A stretch of DNA of 64,000 nt from Desulfosporosinus orientis DSM 765 (GCF_000235605.1 NC_016584.1:2406001-2470000), one strand, 5' to 3'. Positions 17,028 through 25,632 are shown, counted from the stretch's first letter. Notes: generated by a model from the sequence alone, not told the origin. Numbers and translations are program-made.

Positions 17028-17687
17028 ATGTTGAAGATAAAAAATAGCTTTATCTTTGTCCTGGCCTGTTTGTTGATAATCGGATTCGGTAGAATTGCTT
17101 CAGCGGTTGGCCAGCCCTCCAGGCAAACAACCAGTGAAGTACAGCATAGTTCTGATAGTCAAGGCTGCCCAGGTAAAGAGCAAAATACTCAGGATAGTCA
17201 GAGAAGTTCCGGCCTTGGTCAGCAGATTGACAGCCGGCGGACAACTAATCAGGGCAGCGAGACTAATCAAGTAAAAGGAAATAAAGAGGCAAATCAAATA
17301 AGAAATCAGGAACTTATGCGCAACATGGAACAAGTCAGATCAAAAATTGCTGAGACAACAAGTGTTAGAACAGAAATAATTAATTCTTCTGAGGAATTGA
17401 AGCTTAAAATTCAAAACAGACTGCAACAATCGGAAAATATCAGTACCGAAGATATGTTGCGGTATCAAGCGATGATTCAAACTCTTAGTCAAGAGCGGGA
17501 AAAAATTAATGAGCATAAGGGGAAGATTCAGGAGCAGGTGGCCTTACTGTCTAAAGCCCGGCTTGAGGGGGATTGTGAAGCAGCAAATACAGCCATTAAT
17601 AACATCCAGGAGGAGCAGCAACTGCGCTTAGCTGCTTTGACGAAGGTTTTAGAGTATTTGAAAGATCTTCAGGCTGAGATTAACTGA
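17028..17687 (+). CDS. Secreted Gln-rich coiled-coil protein
   Basis: 219 residues. A signal peptide (MLKIKNSFIFVLACLLIIGFGRIASA) is followed by a Ser/Gln-rich linker (about 27-85) and a long predicted coiled coil (about 90-219; repeats of MEQVRSKIAE, LKLKIQNRLQQSE, EREKINEHKGKIQEQVALL). I chose ATG 17028 since AGGGAG lies eight bases ahead. Function unknown. It probably forms an operon with the gene before it, regulated by the adjacent two-component system. Confidence 0.72.
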   Translation: MLKIKNSFIFVLACLLIIGFGRIASAVGQPSRQTTSEVQHSSDSQGCPGKEQNTQDSQRSSGLGQQIDSRRTTNQGSETNQVKGNKEANQIRNQELMRNMEQVRSKIAETTSVRTEIINSSEELKLKIQNRLQQSENISTEDMLRYQAMIQTLSQEREKINEHKGKIQEQVALLSKARLEGDCEAANTAINNIQEEQQLRLAALTKVLEYLKDLQAEIN

Positions 17688-17791
17688 AATCCCATGATTT
17701 AAACTATTACTAATCCAGAAAGGTGGTGGTGGAAGGTTAGGAGGTCAAGGGCTAAAATTTTGCCTAAAATAATAGTATGGGAGGAAATGAA

Positions 17792-18007
17792 ATGAAAAAA
17801 TTACTCTTCACTTTAGTGTTAATGGGATCGATGCTGGTATCTGTGGGTTCTGCATTTGCTTCAGGTAATGGTGCTTGTGATCGTGACCTGTTAAAGCTTC
17901 ATTTAAGAGACGGATCCTGTCAGACGGCCTTAGTTGACCAGAGTGGGAGCGGGAGCGGAGATTGTGACCAATTAAGACTTCAAGACGGGTCATGCCAAAC
18001 CGCCTAG
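17792..18007 (+). CDS. Small secreted Cys-repeat peptide
   Basis: 71 residues. A signal peptide (MKKLLFTLVLMGSMLVSVGSAFA) leaves about 48 residues with two copies of a motif, CDxxLxLxxxDGSCQTA-like: CDRDLLKLHLRDGSCQTA and CDQLRLQDGSCQTA, joined by a Gly/Ser linker. Each copy has two cysteines that could form a disulfide. GGAGG at 17780 precedes the ATG. It has its own terminator. I know no family; a secreted signalling, metal-binding or bacteriocin-like role is possible. Confidence 0.65.
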   Translation: MKKLLFTLVLMGSMLVSVGSAFASGNGACDRDLLKLHLRDGSCQTALVDQSGSGSGDCDQLRLQDGSCQTA

Positions 18008-18038
18008 AGATATTAGGACATTACCCCCTCAAGTTCAA

Positions 18039-18077
18039 AATAATACCTGGAACAAGACGTTCTGGGTATTATTTTTG
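18039..18077 (+). terminator. Intrinsic terminator
   Basis: AATAATACCTGGAAC pairs with GTTCTGGGTATTATT, five-base loop, then TTTTT. It ends the Cys-repeat peptide transcript and is also placed to serve the converging FtsW-like gene. Confidence 0.85.
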
Positions 18078-18123
18078 ACCACCTGAAAGATTGTATTCAG
18101 CCCCTATCGTGAGCTCCGCGGTC

Positions 18124-19431
18124 TTAAAGGTTAACCGGACCACCTTGGTTGTCGATAGGGCCATTTTTTCTCCTGTAAATACTGAGAATTATCCCCACTG
18201 CCAAAGCATTAATGATGAGCTGCGAACCGCCATAGCTGATGAAGGGCAGCCCGACCTCACTAATAGGAGCAAAACCTAGATTCATGGCTATATTCCATAA
18301 AAACTGCACAGCAAAAATAGCAGCTAACCCACTTGCAAGCAGCCTGGCATAATTGTTTTTCACTATAACTGCAATCCGTGTCATACGTATTAAGAACATC
18401 ATAATTAGAACCGCCAATATTATTGCCGCAATCCATCCAAAGGTGCAGCTTATATAAGCAAAGATAAAATCAGTATGGGCAGCAGGTATGCCCCTTGTAT
18501 CAAATGTAAAGCTCTGTCCATAATACCCAGAGGAACTAATTAAATTACTCAGCATAATAGTTTGGTAACTGCTTCCCAATGGATCTGCATGAGTATTAAT
18601 AAATGCAGTTAACCTGTGAAGTATGTAAGGCTTGCTGATAATTGACAGAGCAGTTGTACCCCCTGCCAGACCCATTAGCAATAAAGCGATCCTGTATCCT
18701 GCCCCTGAAACAATTAAGAATACCATACAAGTTATGAAATAAATGGCCCCGGCAGCTAATGAACCATTAAGCAAAATGAAAACCAATGGCATTACACATA
18801 ATAATAATCCAGACAATAACATTCTGGATTTGCTCCAATCCCATTTGTTTAAAATGCCTGCCAGAGTTATTGCAAACAATAACGGAGATATTGCTGCAAC
18901 GTCCAGGGTTACTCCTCCTATTTGCAACCAGTGTTTACCACTAATTGATAAACCTGAAAAATATGTTATAGCCAGCAGCAATATGGTACCCACGTAAATA
19001 TGTTTAGAATAAGCCTCCAGCTTTCTATAATCAAAGAAATACAACCCAGCTATAATAAACACTCCAAGCGTAGTATAAAGCAAACCCTTTGTAAAAAATG
19101 AAGTCGTAAGCAGACCTTGGTTTCCCATAAAGTACAACACCAATAGGCCCGTACTTACAAACAATAGGCTTAGTGCCAGGATGCTCCATTCTTGTTTAGG
19201 CTTGTGCACCTTGTCCAGTTGTTTTCCGACAAGGGCTGCATCTCCCATTTGAGCAATTGCCTTGCTCACTGCTTCATCGTCTGAAAAGCCTTGGGACAAA
19301 TACTCATCACACCCTTCTCGAAGGTGGGACATAAGCTCAAGCTTGATTTCCTGATGGGCATCACGCAAGCTTATTTGCGAGCAAACTTCATTGATATATA
19401 CTTGAAACTTATCACTCTCGGTTATCACCAT
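18124..19431 (-). CDS. HAAS-domain FtsW/RodA-family protein
   Basis: 435 residues. The first 75 are a HAAS/permease-prefix-like helical domain (ICSQI-type start, HLREGCDEYLSQGFSDDEAVSKAIAQMGD), normally found in PadR-controlled membrane proteins. The rest is a SEDS (FtsW/RodA/SpoVE) protein with about ten membrane segments, including GLSISGKHWLQIGG near the middle and GLPFISYGGSQLI near the end. SEDS proteins polymerise peptidoglycan. GGGGAGG precedes the ATG. It overlaps the PadR regulator by seven bases. Confidence 0.88.
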   Translation of the reverse strand: MVITESDKFQVYINEVCSQISLRDAHQEIKLELMSHLREGCDEYLSQGFSDDEAVSKAIAQMGDAALVGKQLDKVHKPKQEWSILALSLLFVSTGLLVLYFMGNQGLLTTSFFTKGLLYTTLGVFIIAGLYFFDYRKLEAYSKHIYVGTILLLAITYFSGLSISGKHWLQIGGVTLDVAAISPLLFAITLAGILNKWDWSKSRMLLSGLLLCVMPLVFILLNGSLAAGAIYFITCMVFLIVSGAGYRIALLLMGLAGGTTALSIISKPYILHRLTAFINTHADPLGSSYQTIMLSNLISSSGYYGQSFTFDTRGIPAAHTDFIFAYISCTFGWIAAIILAVLIMMFLIRMTRIAVIVKNNYARLLASGLAAIFAVQFLWNIAMNLGFAPISEVGLPFISYGGSQLIINALAVGIILSIYRRKNGPIDNQGGPVNL

Positions 19432-19766
19432 GCATAGACCTCCCCAGTTATGACTCTATCAACTGCTGAACGAAAGGTTATCCATTCCTGTTCTTTTTCT
19501 TTTAAAAGGCCCTTTCCTGCACTGGTAATTCGATAGTATTTCCTCTGACGAGTTCCTTTGTCTCCCCACCAATAGGACTCAATCATGCCATCAGCTTCCA
19601 ATGAGTGTAGAATAGGATAAAGTGTCCCCTCCTTAAAAGTAAATACTCCACTGGATTTCTTTTCAATTTCCTTTGTCATCTGATAGCCATACATAGGTTC
19701 ACGATTTAATAAACTTAGTAGTAAAATTACGGTGCTTCCCTTTAGCATTTCTTTACTAATTTTCAC
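19425..19766 (-). CDS. PadR-family transcriptional regulator
   Basis: 113 residues. Winged helix of the PadR type: LKGSTVILLLSLLNREPMYGYQMTKEIEKKSSGVFTFKEGTLYPILHSLEADGMIES, then GTRQRKYYRIT. I prefer the GTG at 19766 (AAGGGG upstream) to the longer frame from 19808. It overlaps the HAAS-FtsW gene and almost certainly represses that operon. Confidence 0.9.
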   Translation of the reverse strand: MKISKEMLKGSTVILLLSLLNREPMYGYQMTKEIEKKSSGVFTFKEGTLYPILHSLEADGMIESYWWGDKGTRQRKYYRITSAGKGLLKEKEQEWITFRSAVDRVITGEVYAW

Positions 19767-19812
19767 TCTAAATACCCCTTCATATTTGACAATTTTTCTT
19801 CTTATCAACTTA

Positions 19813-20790
19813 TTAATAACTATTTAGAATTTCCAGTATCTCATTATTTATCACTTCTGGGTTATACCAGTGAATAGCGTGCCCTGACCCTGTGACTACA
19901 ATTTGTTTACTATCAGTAGACCATTTCTGTAGATTTAATTGATTTTCTTTACTTTCTTCATAATTATTTAATTCCTCAGATGTAATTATTCTGAGAGGAA
20001 CATCATTTATATAACCATTTGCTACTACTTCCAGAGCATTTGTCTCTTTGTTTTTCCCTTCATCAACTTGGTTCCTATTTAAACAAGTTTTTACGAACAT
20101 CGCTGAATCTAGCTCTTCAAAATTATCTGGAGCTGACACCAAGTTATTTCTGGCAGTGACTAGTGGTGATGAAGAATAGAAATTTGGCACTATATTAAAT
20201 AACAATCGAGATATCCCGCTTTTATTAAGCAGATAAATTGATTTATGGAATATGGAAGCACGCATGGCAGCAATTGTTGAAGGTTTTACCATGTTTGAAT
20301 ACATGTCAGGATTTGACCCATCTATCAAAACAACACCCTTGACTTCATTTTCGTAGAGCTGAGCAAATCTTATCACTTCAAGCGAACCTATCGAATGCCC
20401 AACAAGAATGTATGGAGGTTTTTCTCCTGATTTCTCAAGCAATTCATGTATTTCTTTTGTTATAGTATCTATGTCTCTAGGAGTATCAGCAATATCACTC
20501 CATCCATATCCCGGCCTGTCATAAACCGCTGTTCTCGCATACTTAGATATTTCACTATATAGTGGATAGAAGTCAACATATGGGCTTGGTACTGCCCACC
20601 CTGATGCAAATACTACTGTTGCATTGCCATTGCCTTCTGCATAAATGTGCATATCATGTCCATTTATATTGATTATTTGGCCAACTGGTTTATATTTTTT
20701 ACTGTCAAAATATTGTCCGATCTGTTCATATGTAATGCCTAGTAATAAAAGTAGCATTATACCTAATAATACTTTTTTCTTCCTGCTCAT
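19813..20790 (-). CDS. Membrane-anchored alpha/beta hydrolase
   Basis: 325 residues. An N-terminal signal anchor (about 5-20) precedes an alpha/beta hydrolase domain: oxyanion region VFASGWAVPSP, nucleophile elbow GHSIGS (Ser about 137), acid in the region of IITSEE, and catalytic histidine in GSGHAIHW. The substrate is unknown. The Shine-Dalgarno AAGGAG is 15 bases from the ATG, with a three-codon mini-ORF (MNN-stop) between them. Transcribed toward the PadR gene. Confidence 0.85.
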   Translation of the reverse strand: MSRKKKVLLGIMLLLLLGITYEQIGQYFDSKKYKPVGQIININGHDMHIYAEGNGNATVVFASGWAVPSPYVDFYPLYSEISKYARTAVYDRPGYGWSDIADTPRDIDTITKEIHELLEKSGEKPPYILVGHSIGSLEVIRFAQLYENEVKGVVLIDGSNPDMYSNMVKPSTIAAMRASIFHKSIYLLNKSGISRLLFNIVPNFYSSSPLVTARNNLVSAPDNFEELDSAMFVKTCLNRNQVDEGKNKETNALEVVANGYINDVPLRIITSEELNNYEESKENQLNLQKWSTDSKQIVVTGSGHAIHWYNPEVINNEILEILNSY

Positions 20791-21017
20791 GGTTTAGTTG
20801 TTCATCTCCTTATTGATTTTGCATTATTTCATAGTCCGTCTTCCATATAGCAAATCATCCTCACTCTAACTCCCTGACAATAAGTTTTATATCTATGCAT
20901 CGTATATCTAGGTATTCATTTTAAAGCATATTCACCCTTTTAGCAATAGTTTTTACACTATTTCCATTGTCGGGGAATGTCCCCAGGTATTCGATTTAAA
21001 AAAAGCAAGGGTATAGA

Positions 21018-21128
21018 GTTATAATTGTTGAAAGGCATCTCGTTTTTTATAAGATAAATGATGTAGATAAATTAGTTATTGTTTATGCCATTGTCGATGG
21101 AAAAAGAGAATACTGTAATTTAATATAG
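21018..21128 (+). pseudogene. C-terminal fragment of a RelE/ParE toxin
   Basis: Open frame of 36 codons, VIIVERHLVFYKINDVDKL then IVDGKREYCNLI. This matches the end of RelE/ParE toxins (a strand H-x-V-F-Y-x-I followed by I-x-D-G-R-x-Y). No start codon or N-terminal half is present and no antitoxin is nearby. Confidence 0.45.
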
Positions 21129-21140
21129 AAGTTGAACAAA

Positions 21141-21167
21141 GCATTCAGGTTAAATCTGGATGTTTTT
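21141..21167 (+). terminator. Terminator-like hairpin
   Basis: GCATTCAG/CTGGATGT then T5. A very similar hairpin with the same flanks (ACAAAGCATTCAGGTT) occurs at 54426-54454, so this is a repeated element. Confidence 0.6.
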
Positions 21168-21204
21168 CTGTTCTTGATCGGAGCGCCCAGGGCGGTGAGT
21201 CAGG

Positions 21205-21256
21205 CTGGGCATGTACCAAGAATCTTACGCGCGTAAGATTCTTGGTACATGCCCAG
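21205..21256. repeat. Long palindrome, copy 2 (52 bp, perfect)
   Basis: Perfect 26-base arms, outer ends CTGGGCATGTACC and GGTACATGCCCAG around the shared core. The outermost bases differ from the other copies yet still pair, so pairing is conserved rather than sequence. Confidence 0.92.
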
Positions 21257-21342
21257 GAGAAAGCGTTCAATGAACTGAGTTATGAAATAGGTCTGTGACA
21301 AAGGTTGATGCCCAGGTGCCTAGGGAGCATATGAAGACGCTG

Positions 21343-21406
21343 AATGGTTTTTGATCTTTCAACCTAAAGTTGAATTCACAAGAATATCAAATATTAAGTT
21401 ATTGAA
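21343..21406. repeat. 64-bp direct repeat, copy 1
   Basis: Matches 23394-23457 at all but one base (begins AATGGTTTTTGA, contains CAACCTAAAGTTG, ends AGTTATTGAA). Not coding on either strand as far as I can see. Confidence 0.9.
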
Positions 21407-21457
21407 AGCGGAAAACTTCGAGTAAGCGTCTGAGCAACAAAATAAAAGGAAATATTT

Positions 21458-22711
21458 TTACGACTGCGGCAAGGATGCCAGCAGTTCCGCATAAAAACGG
21501 AATAGTGGGCGAGGATCCTTCAGTGACATGAGGCCGATCACTGCAGTATGGTCAATTTTATTCAACTTACCGAGATAATTCCATTTTCCAGACTGAGGAG
21601 TCCCGCTATATGGAATAATTTGGTCTGCTGAACCCAAATGGGGACCCTCAGCAGTGATTACTGAAACCAGCCCGTCGTTTTCCCACCAACTTTGATCAAT
21701 CTGAACCGGCTGGCTCTGAGTATAGGACCCAATATGACAGGACAGCAAGAAAAATAGGGGGTTCATTTCCACACAAGGAAGCTGATGACCTGTAAGTAGA
21801 CTTTTATAGGTGCAGGAAGCTGCTTGTGAGAAATAATAAATATCGGACTGGGCTCTGACCCAAGTATTTAGTTCTTTCGCTCCTTCCGGATCTAGGTCCC
21901 AAGAAGCCAAGTCACGAGAAGTTTTCCAAGCATTGCTGCTTTCCACCCGTTCTAGAAAGCTGGCAATACTTTCACCAGGTTCCCTTTTCAGACCCCACTG
22001 ATCAAGGTTGAAATCGTAAACATCGAGACAAGAGGCTCCTCCAAGGGCGCTAAGAAAGACAATCGCTTGCTGTAAAGTCGAGTTTTTGTCCAAAGCTGCG
22101 TAGGCTGCCGAACTACCGTCATGGGGAGTTGCAATTGTTAAAATACCGCTGATCCATCCCTTTTTATCGCCATTAAAGAGCGGAGAAAGCTCTTGCCCAG
22201 GAGTAACTGCTCTTTCCTCAGCATTGCCATTTTCTAATAACTGGGCTAAAACACGAATTGTCTGTCCGCCCATGCTGTGCCCTATAAGATGTATTTTATT
22301 TATCATTCCAGTTGCCGGGTCAATTTTACCCCATTGAGGATACAATCCGGGATAAGTTCTTCCATAACGCTCGTGTCCATATTCTTCCGAGTGGGCCTTA
22401 CCATAATCGACCCTACCGCCCACGATTTGGGCATAAAGCTCACAGGCTCTGTCCCAGTTGCTGCTAAAGGGACCTACAGCCGCAACAAAGTTTGGATACC
22501 CTTGTGAAGCCAAATCTTGAGAAATGTTGTACGTCCCTCCCCAATAAGGGATACCCAGCAGGTTATCAAAACCTGCTAGTCCGTGGACAAATACTATTGG
22601 ATAATTATTCTGGCGAGAAACAGCGGCACTGACAGAAGTTGGTGTAGCTGAAAAGACAAGTAATGAAAGTACTAGAATAACAATCAAGACCGGGGAAAAT
22701 AATTTCTTCAT
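21458..22711 (-). CDS. Secreted lipase of the Geobacillus/Staphylococcus (I.5/I.6) type
   Basis: 417 residues. A signal peptide (cleavage after SVSAA) precedes a lipase domain starting PIVFVHGLAGF, with YWGGT, nucleophile elbow IGHSMGG (Ser about 137), ATPHDGS, an acid around DGLVS, and the histidine in KIDHTAVIG. The ERYGRTYPG and SSNWDRACELYAQI segments match thermophilic bacillary lipases, which hold structural zinc. It hydrolyses triacylglycerols or esters outside the cell. GGAGGGAAGG precedes the ATG. Confidence 0.88.
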   Translation of the reverse strand: MKKLFSPVLIVILVLSLLVFSATPTSVSAAVSRQNNYPIVFVHGLAGFDNLLGIPYWGGTYNISQDLASQGYPNFVAAVGPFSSNWDRACELYAQIVGGRVDYGKAHSEEYGHERYGRTYPGLYPQWGKIDPATGMINKIHLIGHSMGGQTIRVLAQLLENGNAEERAVTPGQELSPLFNGDKKGWISGILTIATPHDGSSAAYAALDKNSTLQQAIVFLSALGGASCLDVYDFNLDQWGLKREPGESIASFLERVESSNAWKTSRDLASWDLDPEGAKELNTWVRAQSDIYYFSQAASCTYKSLLTGHQLPCVEMNPLFFLLSCHIGSYTQSQPVQIDQSWWENDGLVSVITAEGPHLGSADQIIPYSGTPQSGKWNYLGKLNKIDHTAVIGLMSLKDPRPLFRFYAELLASLPQS

Positions 22712-22892
22712 AACCTTCCCTCCTCATGGAATTAAGTACATCTTTATTCAATTCCATAAGAAAAGTACGCAAAATTCTGATATTTATTACTGTAATTTTA
22801 TGGCTACAAGGTAAGTGTCAACTAGGTAATTCCCACCTTGCTTTTTAATAATTATTCCATGCTCTATGGGTAATAGTGTTGTTGCCGGGTTA

Positions 22893-23230
22893 GGTATCTT
22901 ATGTACTTATAAGACAATTTTCAAAATCTCTTGCAATTTATAACAAATATGATATAATAATAAATATAAAAAATGTTGTGTTTATGAACTCGTTAATATT
23001 ATTTGCGTTATTTTCAAGGTGATTTTGGGGGTAGAAATTTAATTTGAGGGAGGAGTTAATATGGAAGGGCTGGATTTCTTGGTAACATCTATTTGTTTCT
23101 CTGTTTTAGGTTATGTATTATGTTATCTTACTCTTTCAAGTAACAATGAACTTAAAAGGGCTAACGATACTCAGACCAATCATTGGCAAGATGAGAACGC
23201 AAGCCTAAATAATTTCTAACCTGTTCGTGT
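22893..23230 (+). repeat. Small membrane-protein cassette, copy 1
   Basis: About 330 bases repeated at 62583-62930. The coding half and the preceding 40 bases are nearly identical, the promoter half is more diverged. A promoter with TTGCAA (22931) and TATAAT (22953) fits in the shared upstream part, leaving an untranslated leader of about 95 bases. Confidence 0.85.
23061..23219 (+). CDS. Small single-pass membrane protein (52 aa)
   Basis: 52 residues: a short N-terminus (MEGLDF), one membrane helix (about 7-27, LVTSICFSVLGYVLCYLTL with two cysteines) and a polar tail ending ENASLNNF. GAGGGAGGAG sits seven bases before ATG 23061. It is the full-length version of the gene at 62765, where one extra base cuts the tail short. 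The membrane part is unchanged between copies, which argues that it is a real protein. Function unknown. Confidence 0.7.
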   Translation: MEGLDFLVTSICFSVLGYVLCYLTLSSNNELKRANDTQTNHWQDENASLNNF

Positions 23231-23327
23231 AAAGAAATATAATCCCAATACGATGAGAAGGCCGCCGCTAAGTAATGTAATTTAGTGTTCTGGCCAAAGG
23301 CTTTACTTAAACTAACATGAGGAGATT

Positions 23328-23392
23328 AAAAATTCAGCGGTTTTGAGGTCTGACTAATCTAGATTAGTCATCTCAAAACCGCTGAATTTTTT
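23328..23392. terminator. Long bidirectional hairpin, copy 1
   Basis: Outer arms TTCAGCGGTTTTGAG/CTCAAAACCGCTGAA and inner core GACTAATC-TAGATTAGTC form an almost continuous stem flanked by A and T runs, suitable for termination in both directions. A second member at 32577-32640 shares the inner core and has different but still paired outer arms. Confidence 0.8.
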
Positions 23393-23393
23393 A

Positions 23394-23457
23394 AATGGTT
23401 TTTGAGCTTTCAACCTAAAGTTGAATTCACAAGAATATCAAATATTAAGTTATTGAA
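23394..23457. repeat. 64-bp direct repeat, copy 2
   Basis: One mismatch from 21343-21406. It directly abuts the hairpin at 23328-23392, while copy 1 lies about 90 bases after a long palindrome, so both copies travel with hairpin elements. Confidence 0.9.
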
Positions 23458-23478
23458 TGGACTTCTGGTGAGCTATTC

Positions 23479-23595
23479 ATGTATTATAACGATTGGATAA
23501 TTAAAGATTGTTCAGAAGTAATTTTTGATTGTAATTCCTCTGGCATACCTCATCAACATGCAATGAATACTATTATTGCTCAGAAGATTAAATAG
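23479..23595 (+). pseudogene. Short coding remnant
   Basis: 38-codon frame starting MYYNDWIIKDCSEVIFD and ending AMNTIIAQKIK. No ribosome site and no known family. Its last 27 bases recur at 25777-25804 on the other side of the ECF sigma module. Confidence 0.4.
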
Positions 23596-23596
23596 G
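23569..23596 (+). repeat. Direct repeat left of the ECF module
   Basis: ACTATTATTGCTCAGAAGAT with TAAATAGG following; the right copy at 25777-25804 differs at one base, and the next 15 bases are also similar. The two copies bracket the genes 23802-25628. Confidence 0.6.
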
Positions 23597-23700
23597 ATGG
23601 CTGGCTTGAACAAGATCAACTTGATTACACTTTACTTGAATTATTCCCCTCTGAGTTTTTGCTTTTCATCTTCAACAGACTTGGCCCTGCGTTTTGTAAA

Positions 23701-23727
23701 GCTGTTTGCTCCGGCAGACAGCTTTTT
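23701..23727 (+). terminator. Intrinsic terminator
   Basis: GCTGTTTG/CAGACAGC with a CTCCGG loop and T5. A near-identical stem lies at 53338-53359 next to another YfjL-like fragment. Confidence 0.65.
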
Positions 23728-23801
23728 CGTGAAAAATAATATATGCTGTATTGTAACAAACCCAAAAGATTTGACACTAATCTTCTGAAAGGGGGAAACG
23801 T

Positions 23802-24320
23802 ATGGCTAGAATAAACATTCAAACCATTTACGAACAGAATAAACATGATGTATATTCCTACTTACTGAGCCTTACGCATAACAAGTCCCTTTCAGAGGAT
23901 TTGACCTCAGATGTTTTTCTTAGTGCAATAAAAGCATTGCCTGCCTTCAGAGGTAATTCGAGCATAAAAACTTGGCTGTTTTCGATTGCTCGGCACAAAT
24001 GGTATGAACATCTAAGAAAAGGCAAAAAGGAACTTGCCCCTGAGGATTTCATGAGAATCTATTTATCGGATGACACAACTTTAGAAACTGCCATGATAAC
24101 AAATGAGCTGGTGGGTCGAATCTATGAGTTGTTAGAACAAGAACCTGTCAAAAGCAAAGACATCGTTTTGATGCGAGTGGATGGGTATTCTTATTTTGAA
24201 ATTGCACAGAAACACAATATTTCAGAAAGTTCGGCAAGAGTCATTAATTTTCGTACCAAAGACAGAATCCGAGCAAATCTACTGAAGGAGGGATATATCA
24301 GTGAATCAAATTTCTTGTAA
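23802..24320 (+). CDS. ECF sigma factor (RNA polymerase sigma-70 family)
   Basis: 172 residues. Region 2 (about 10-75): DVYSYLLSLTHNKSLSEDLTSDVFLSAIKALPAF, then KTWLFSIARHKWYEHLRK. Region 4 (about 110-165): DIVLMRVDGYSYFEIAQKHNISESSARVINFRTKDRI. GAAAGGGGG precedes ATG 23802. It overlaps the anti-sigma gene by 20 bases, so both are made together. It resembles the YlaC/SigV group in size; the signal is unknown. Confidence 0.92.
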   Translation: MARINIQTIYEQNKHDVYSYLLSLTHNKSLSEDLTSDVFLSAIKALPAFRGNSSIKTWLFSIARHKWYEHLRKGKKELAPEDFMRIYLSDDTTLETAMITNELVGRIYELLEQEPVKSKDIVLMRVDGYSYFEIAQKHNISESSARVINFRTKDRIRANLLKEGYISESNFL

Positions 24321-24831
24321 TGTTTGTATGGACTTAATGCCGCTTGTAAAAGATGGTATTGCCAGTGAGGAAAGCTGTGCTCTGGTAATGAAACATATTG
24401 AGACCTGTGAACATTGTGCGAAGGCCTTGGGCGGAAAAACGGCGGCAAACGCAGCTATGGATGATGTGGTTGTATTGATTAAACTCAAAAAGCAGTTCAC
24501 ATTATTTTTAATAAGTGTTATTTTTGCTGGGACACTGATTGGCATGGTACTCTCCGATGGTATGAGTATGTTCTACAATGCGCTTATAATGCCTGCAATC
24601 GGGGGCTTTGGCTATATGCTCTTTAAGAAGAAATCATATTTTGTGCCGCTTGGCTTGTTTTTGTTTTCATTTGTATGGGTAAGTATTCGTGAAATAGTGA
24701 AAGGTTTTTTAACCTACTCGACCGTAGTAGACTTAATCATTATGTCTGCTTGGTGGTCTGGGGTTTTTGCAGCATTTAGTGCCGTTGGTGTTCTGATTGC
24801 AGGACTTTTATACTACGCATTTAAGAAGTAA
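24301..24831 (+). CDS. Zinc-finger anti-sigma factor, membrane-bound
   Basis: 176 residues. The N-terminal zf-HC2 domain has C5, C8 and the HIETCEHC motif (H-x3-C-x2-C, about 31-38) for zinc. Several hydrophobic segments follow (about 60-80, 88-105, 110-130, 145-172). It would hold the ECF sigma at the membrane until released. The GTG start at 24301 has GGAGGG seven bases ahead. Confidence 0.88.
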   Translation: MNQISCNVCMDLMPLVKDGIASEESCALVMKHIETCEHCAKALGGKTAANAAMDDVVVLIKLKKQFTLFLISVIFAGTLIGMVLSDGMSMFYNALIMPAIGGFGYMLFKKKSYFVPLGLFLFSFVWVSIREIVKGFLTYSTVVDLIIMSAWWSGVFAAFSAVGVLIAGLLYYAFKK

Positions 24832-24845
24832 GAAGGAGAGATAAA

Positions 24846-25628
24846 ATGAATTTAAAAATGAAAAAGATATTGGCTGGAGTCCTTGGGTTCGGACTTATTA
24901 TCTTATTACTGCTTTTTGTAAACAGTTTTGTCGGCAATCCTGTATCCAAAGCCTTAGCCCAAAAGGCCGCTCAACAATACATTGACACAAAGTACAGTGA
25001 TCTGAATCTGAAAATTCAAAAGTCCAATTACAATTTCAAGTTCGGTTCGTATTTTGTATTTGTACAGTCTGGTACAAGCGAGGACACTGCTTTTAACATC
25101 TATGTTGACAGCTATGGAAATGTCATACGTGATGACTACGAGTACGAGGTTGCCAACAACTTTACCACCTTTCGGAGATTGGATGAAGAGCTGAGGGAAA
25201 TCGCTAAGGAGATGATTGGCGGTGAGCTTGATTACGACTTTGATCATATCTCACTTCCTTTTGTAAAGGAGGGAGATTTAATGAAACTTGAGCGGGATAT
25301 GAAGTTGGATATCCACAATCCTCCCCTGCCACTTACGCTTGATGTGACATTGTTTAGTCAAGAAGTTTCCTATAGCAAAATTGCAGAAGTCGCCAAAGCT
25401 ATAGAAGCCGTCTTACATGAGCAAGATATTCCTGTCCGCGAGTATAACATTCGCATTTTGCCCCTATCTGATAAGCCCCAAAGTGAAAACCAAGCAGTCT
25501 CATGGGTCAATTCCCTTTCTGTTTCTAATTTTCCTGCAGGACGAATGGGGGAGGAAAATTTGCCGCAAGTTATGGAGCAGTTTGAGACTGGTCGAGTTGC
25601 CGAGGTGAATGCAAAGGATAAAAAATGA
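24846..25628 (+). CDS. YfjL-like membrane-anchored protein
   Basis: 260 residues. One N-terminal membrane anchor (about 8-28) and a soluble exported region. The stretch NSFVGNPVSKALAQKAAQQYIDTKYSDLNLKIQKSNYNFK and the late WVNSLSVSNFPAG resemble the Bacillus YfjL group, which occurs with ECF sigma/anti-sigma pairs. Function unknown. AGAAGGAGA precedes ATG 24846; third gene of the module. A doubly deleted relic of a paralogue lies at 53356-53415. Confidence 0.72.
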   Translation: MNLKMKKILAGVLGFGLIILLLLFVNSFVGNPVSKALAQKAAQQYIDTKYSDLNLKIQKSNYNFKFGSYFVFVQSGTSEDTAFNIYVDSYGNVIRDDYEYEVANNFTTFRRLDEELREIAKEMIGGELDYDFDHISLPFVKEGDLMKLERDMKLDIHNPPLPLTLDVTLFSQEVSYSKIAEVAKAIEAVLHEQDIPVREYNIRILPLSDKPQSENQAVSWVNSLSVSNFPAGRMGEENLPQVMEQFETGRVAEVNAKDKK

Positions 25629-25632
25629 ATAA

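Larger units (their letters stand above)
20791..21457. other. 667-base gap holding repeats and debris
   Basis: No complete gene. It contains a RelE-like fragment (21018-21128), a terminator-like hairpin (21141-21167), the longest palindrome copy (21205-21256) and a 64-base direct repeat (21343-21406). Confidence 0.7.

Noticed and set aside
21343-23457. Direct repeats considered as a CRISPR array
   Set aside because: Only two copies, 2 kb apart, with no spacers or cas genes.
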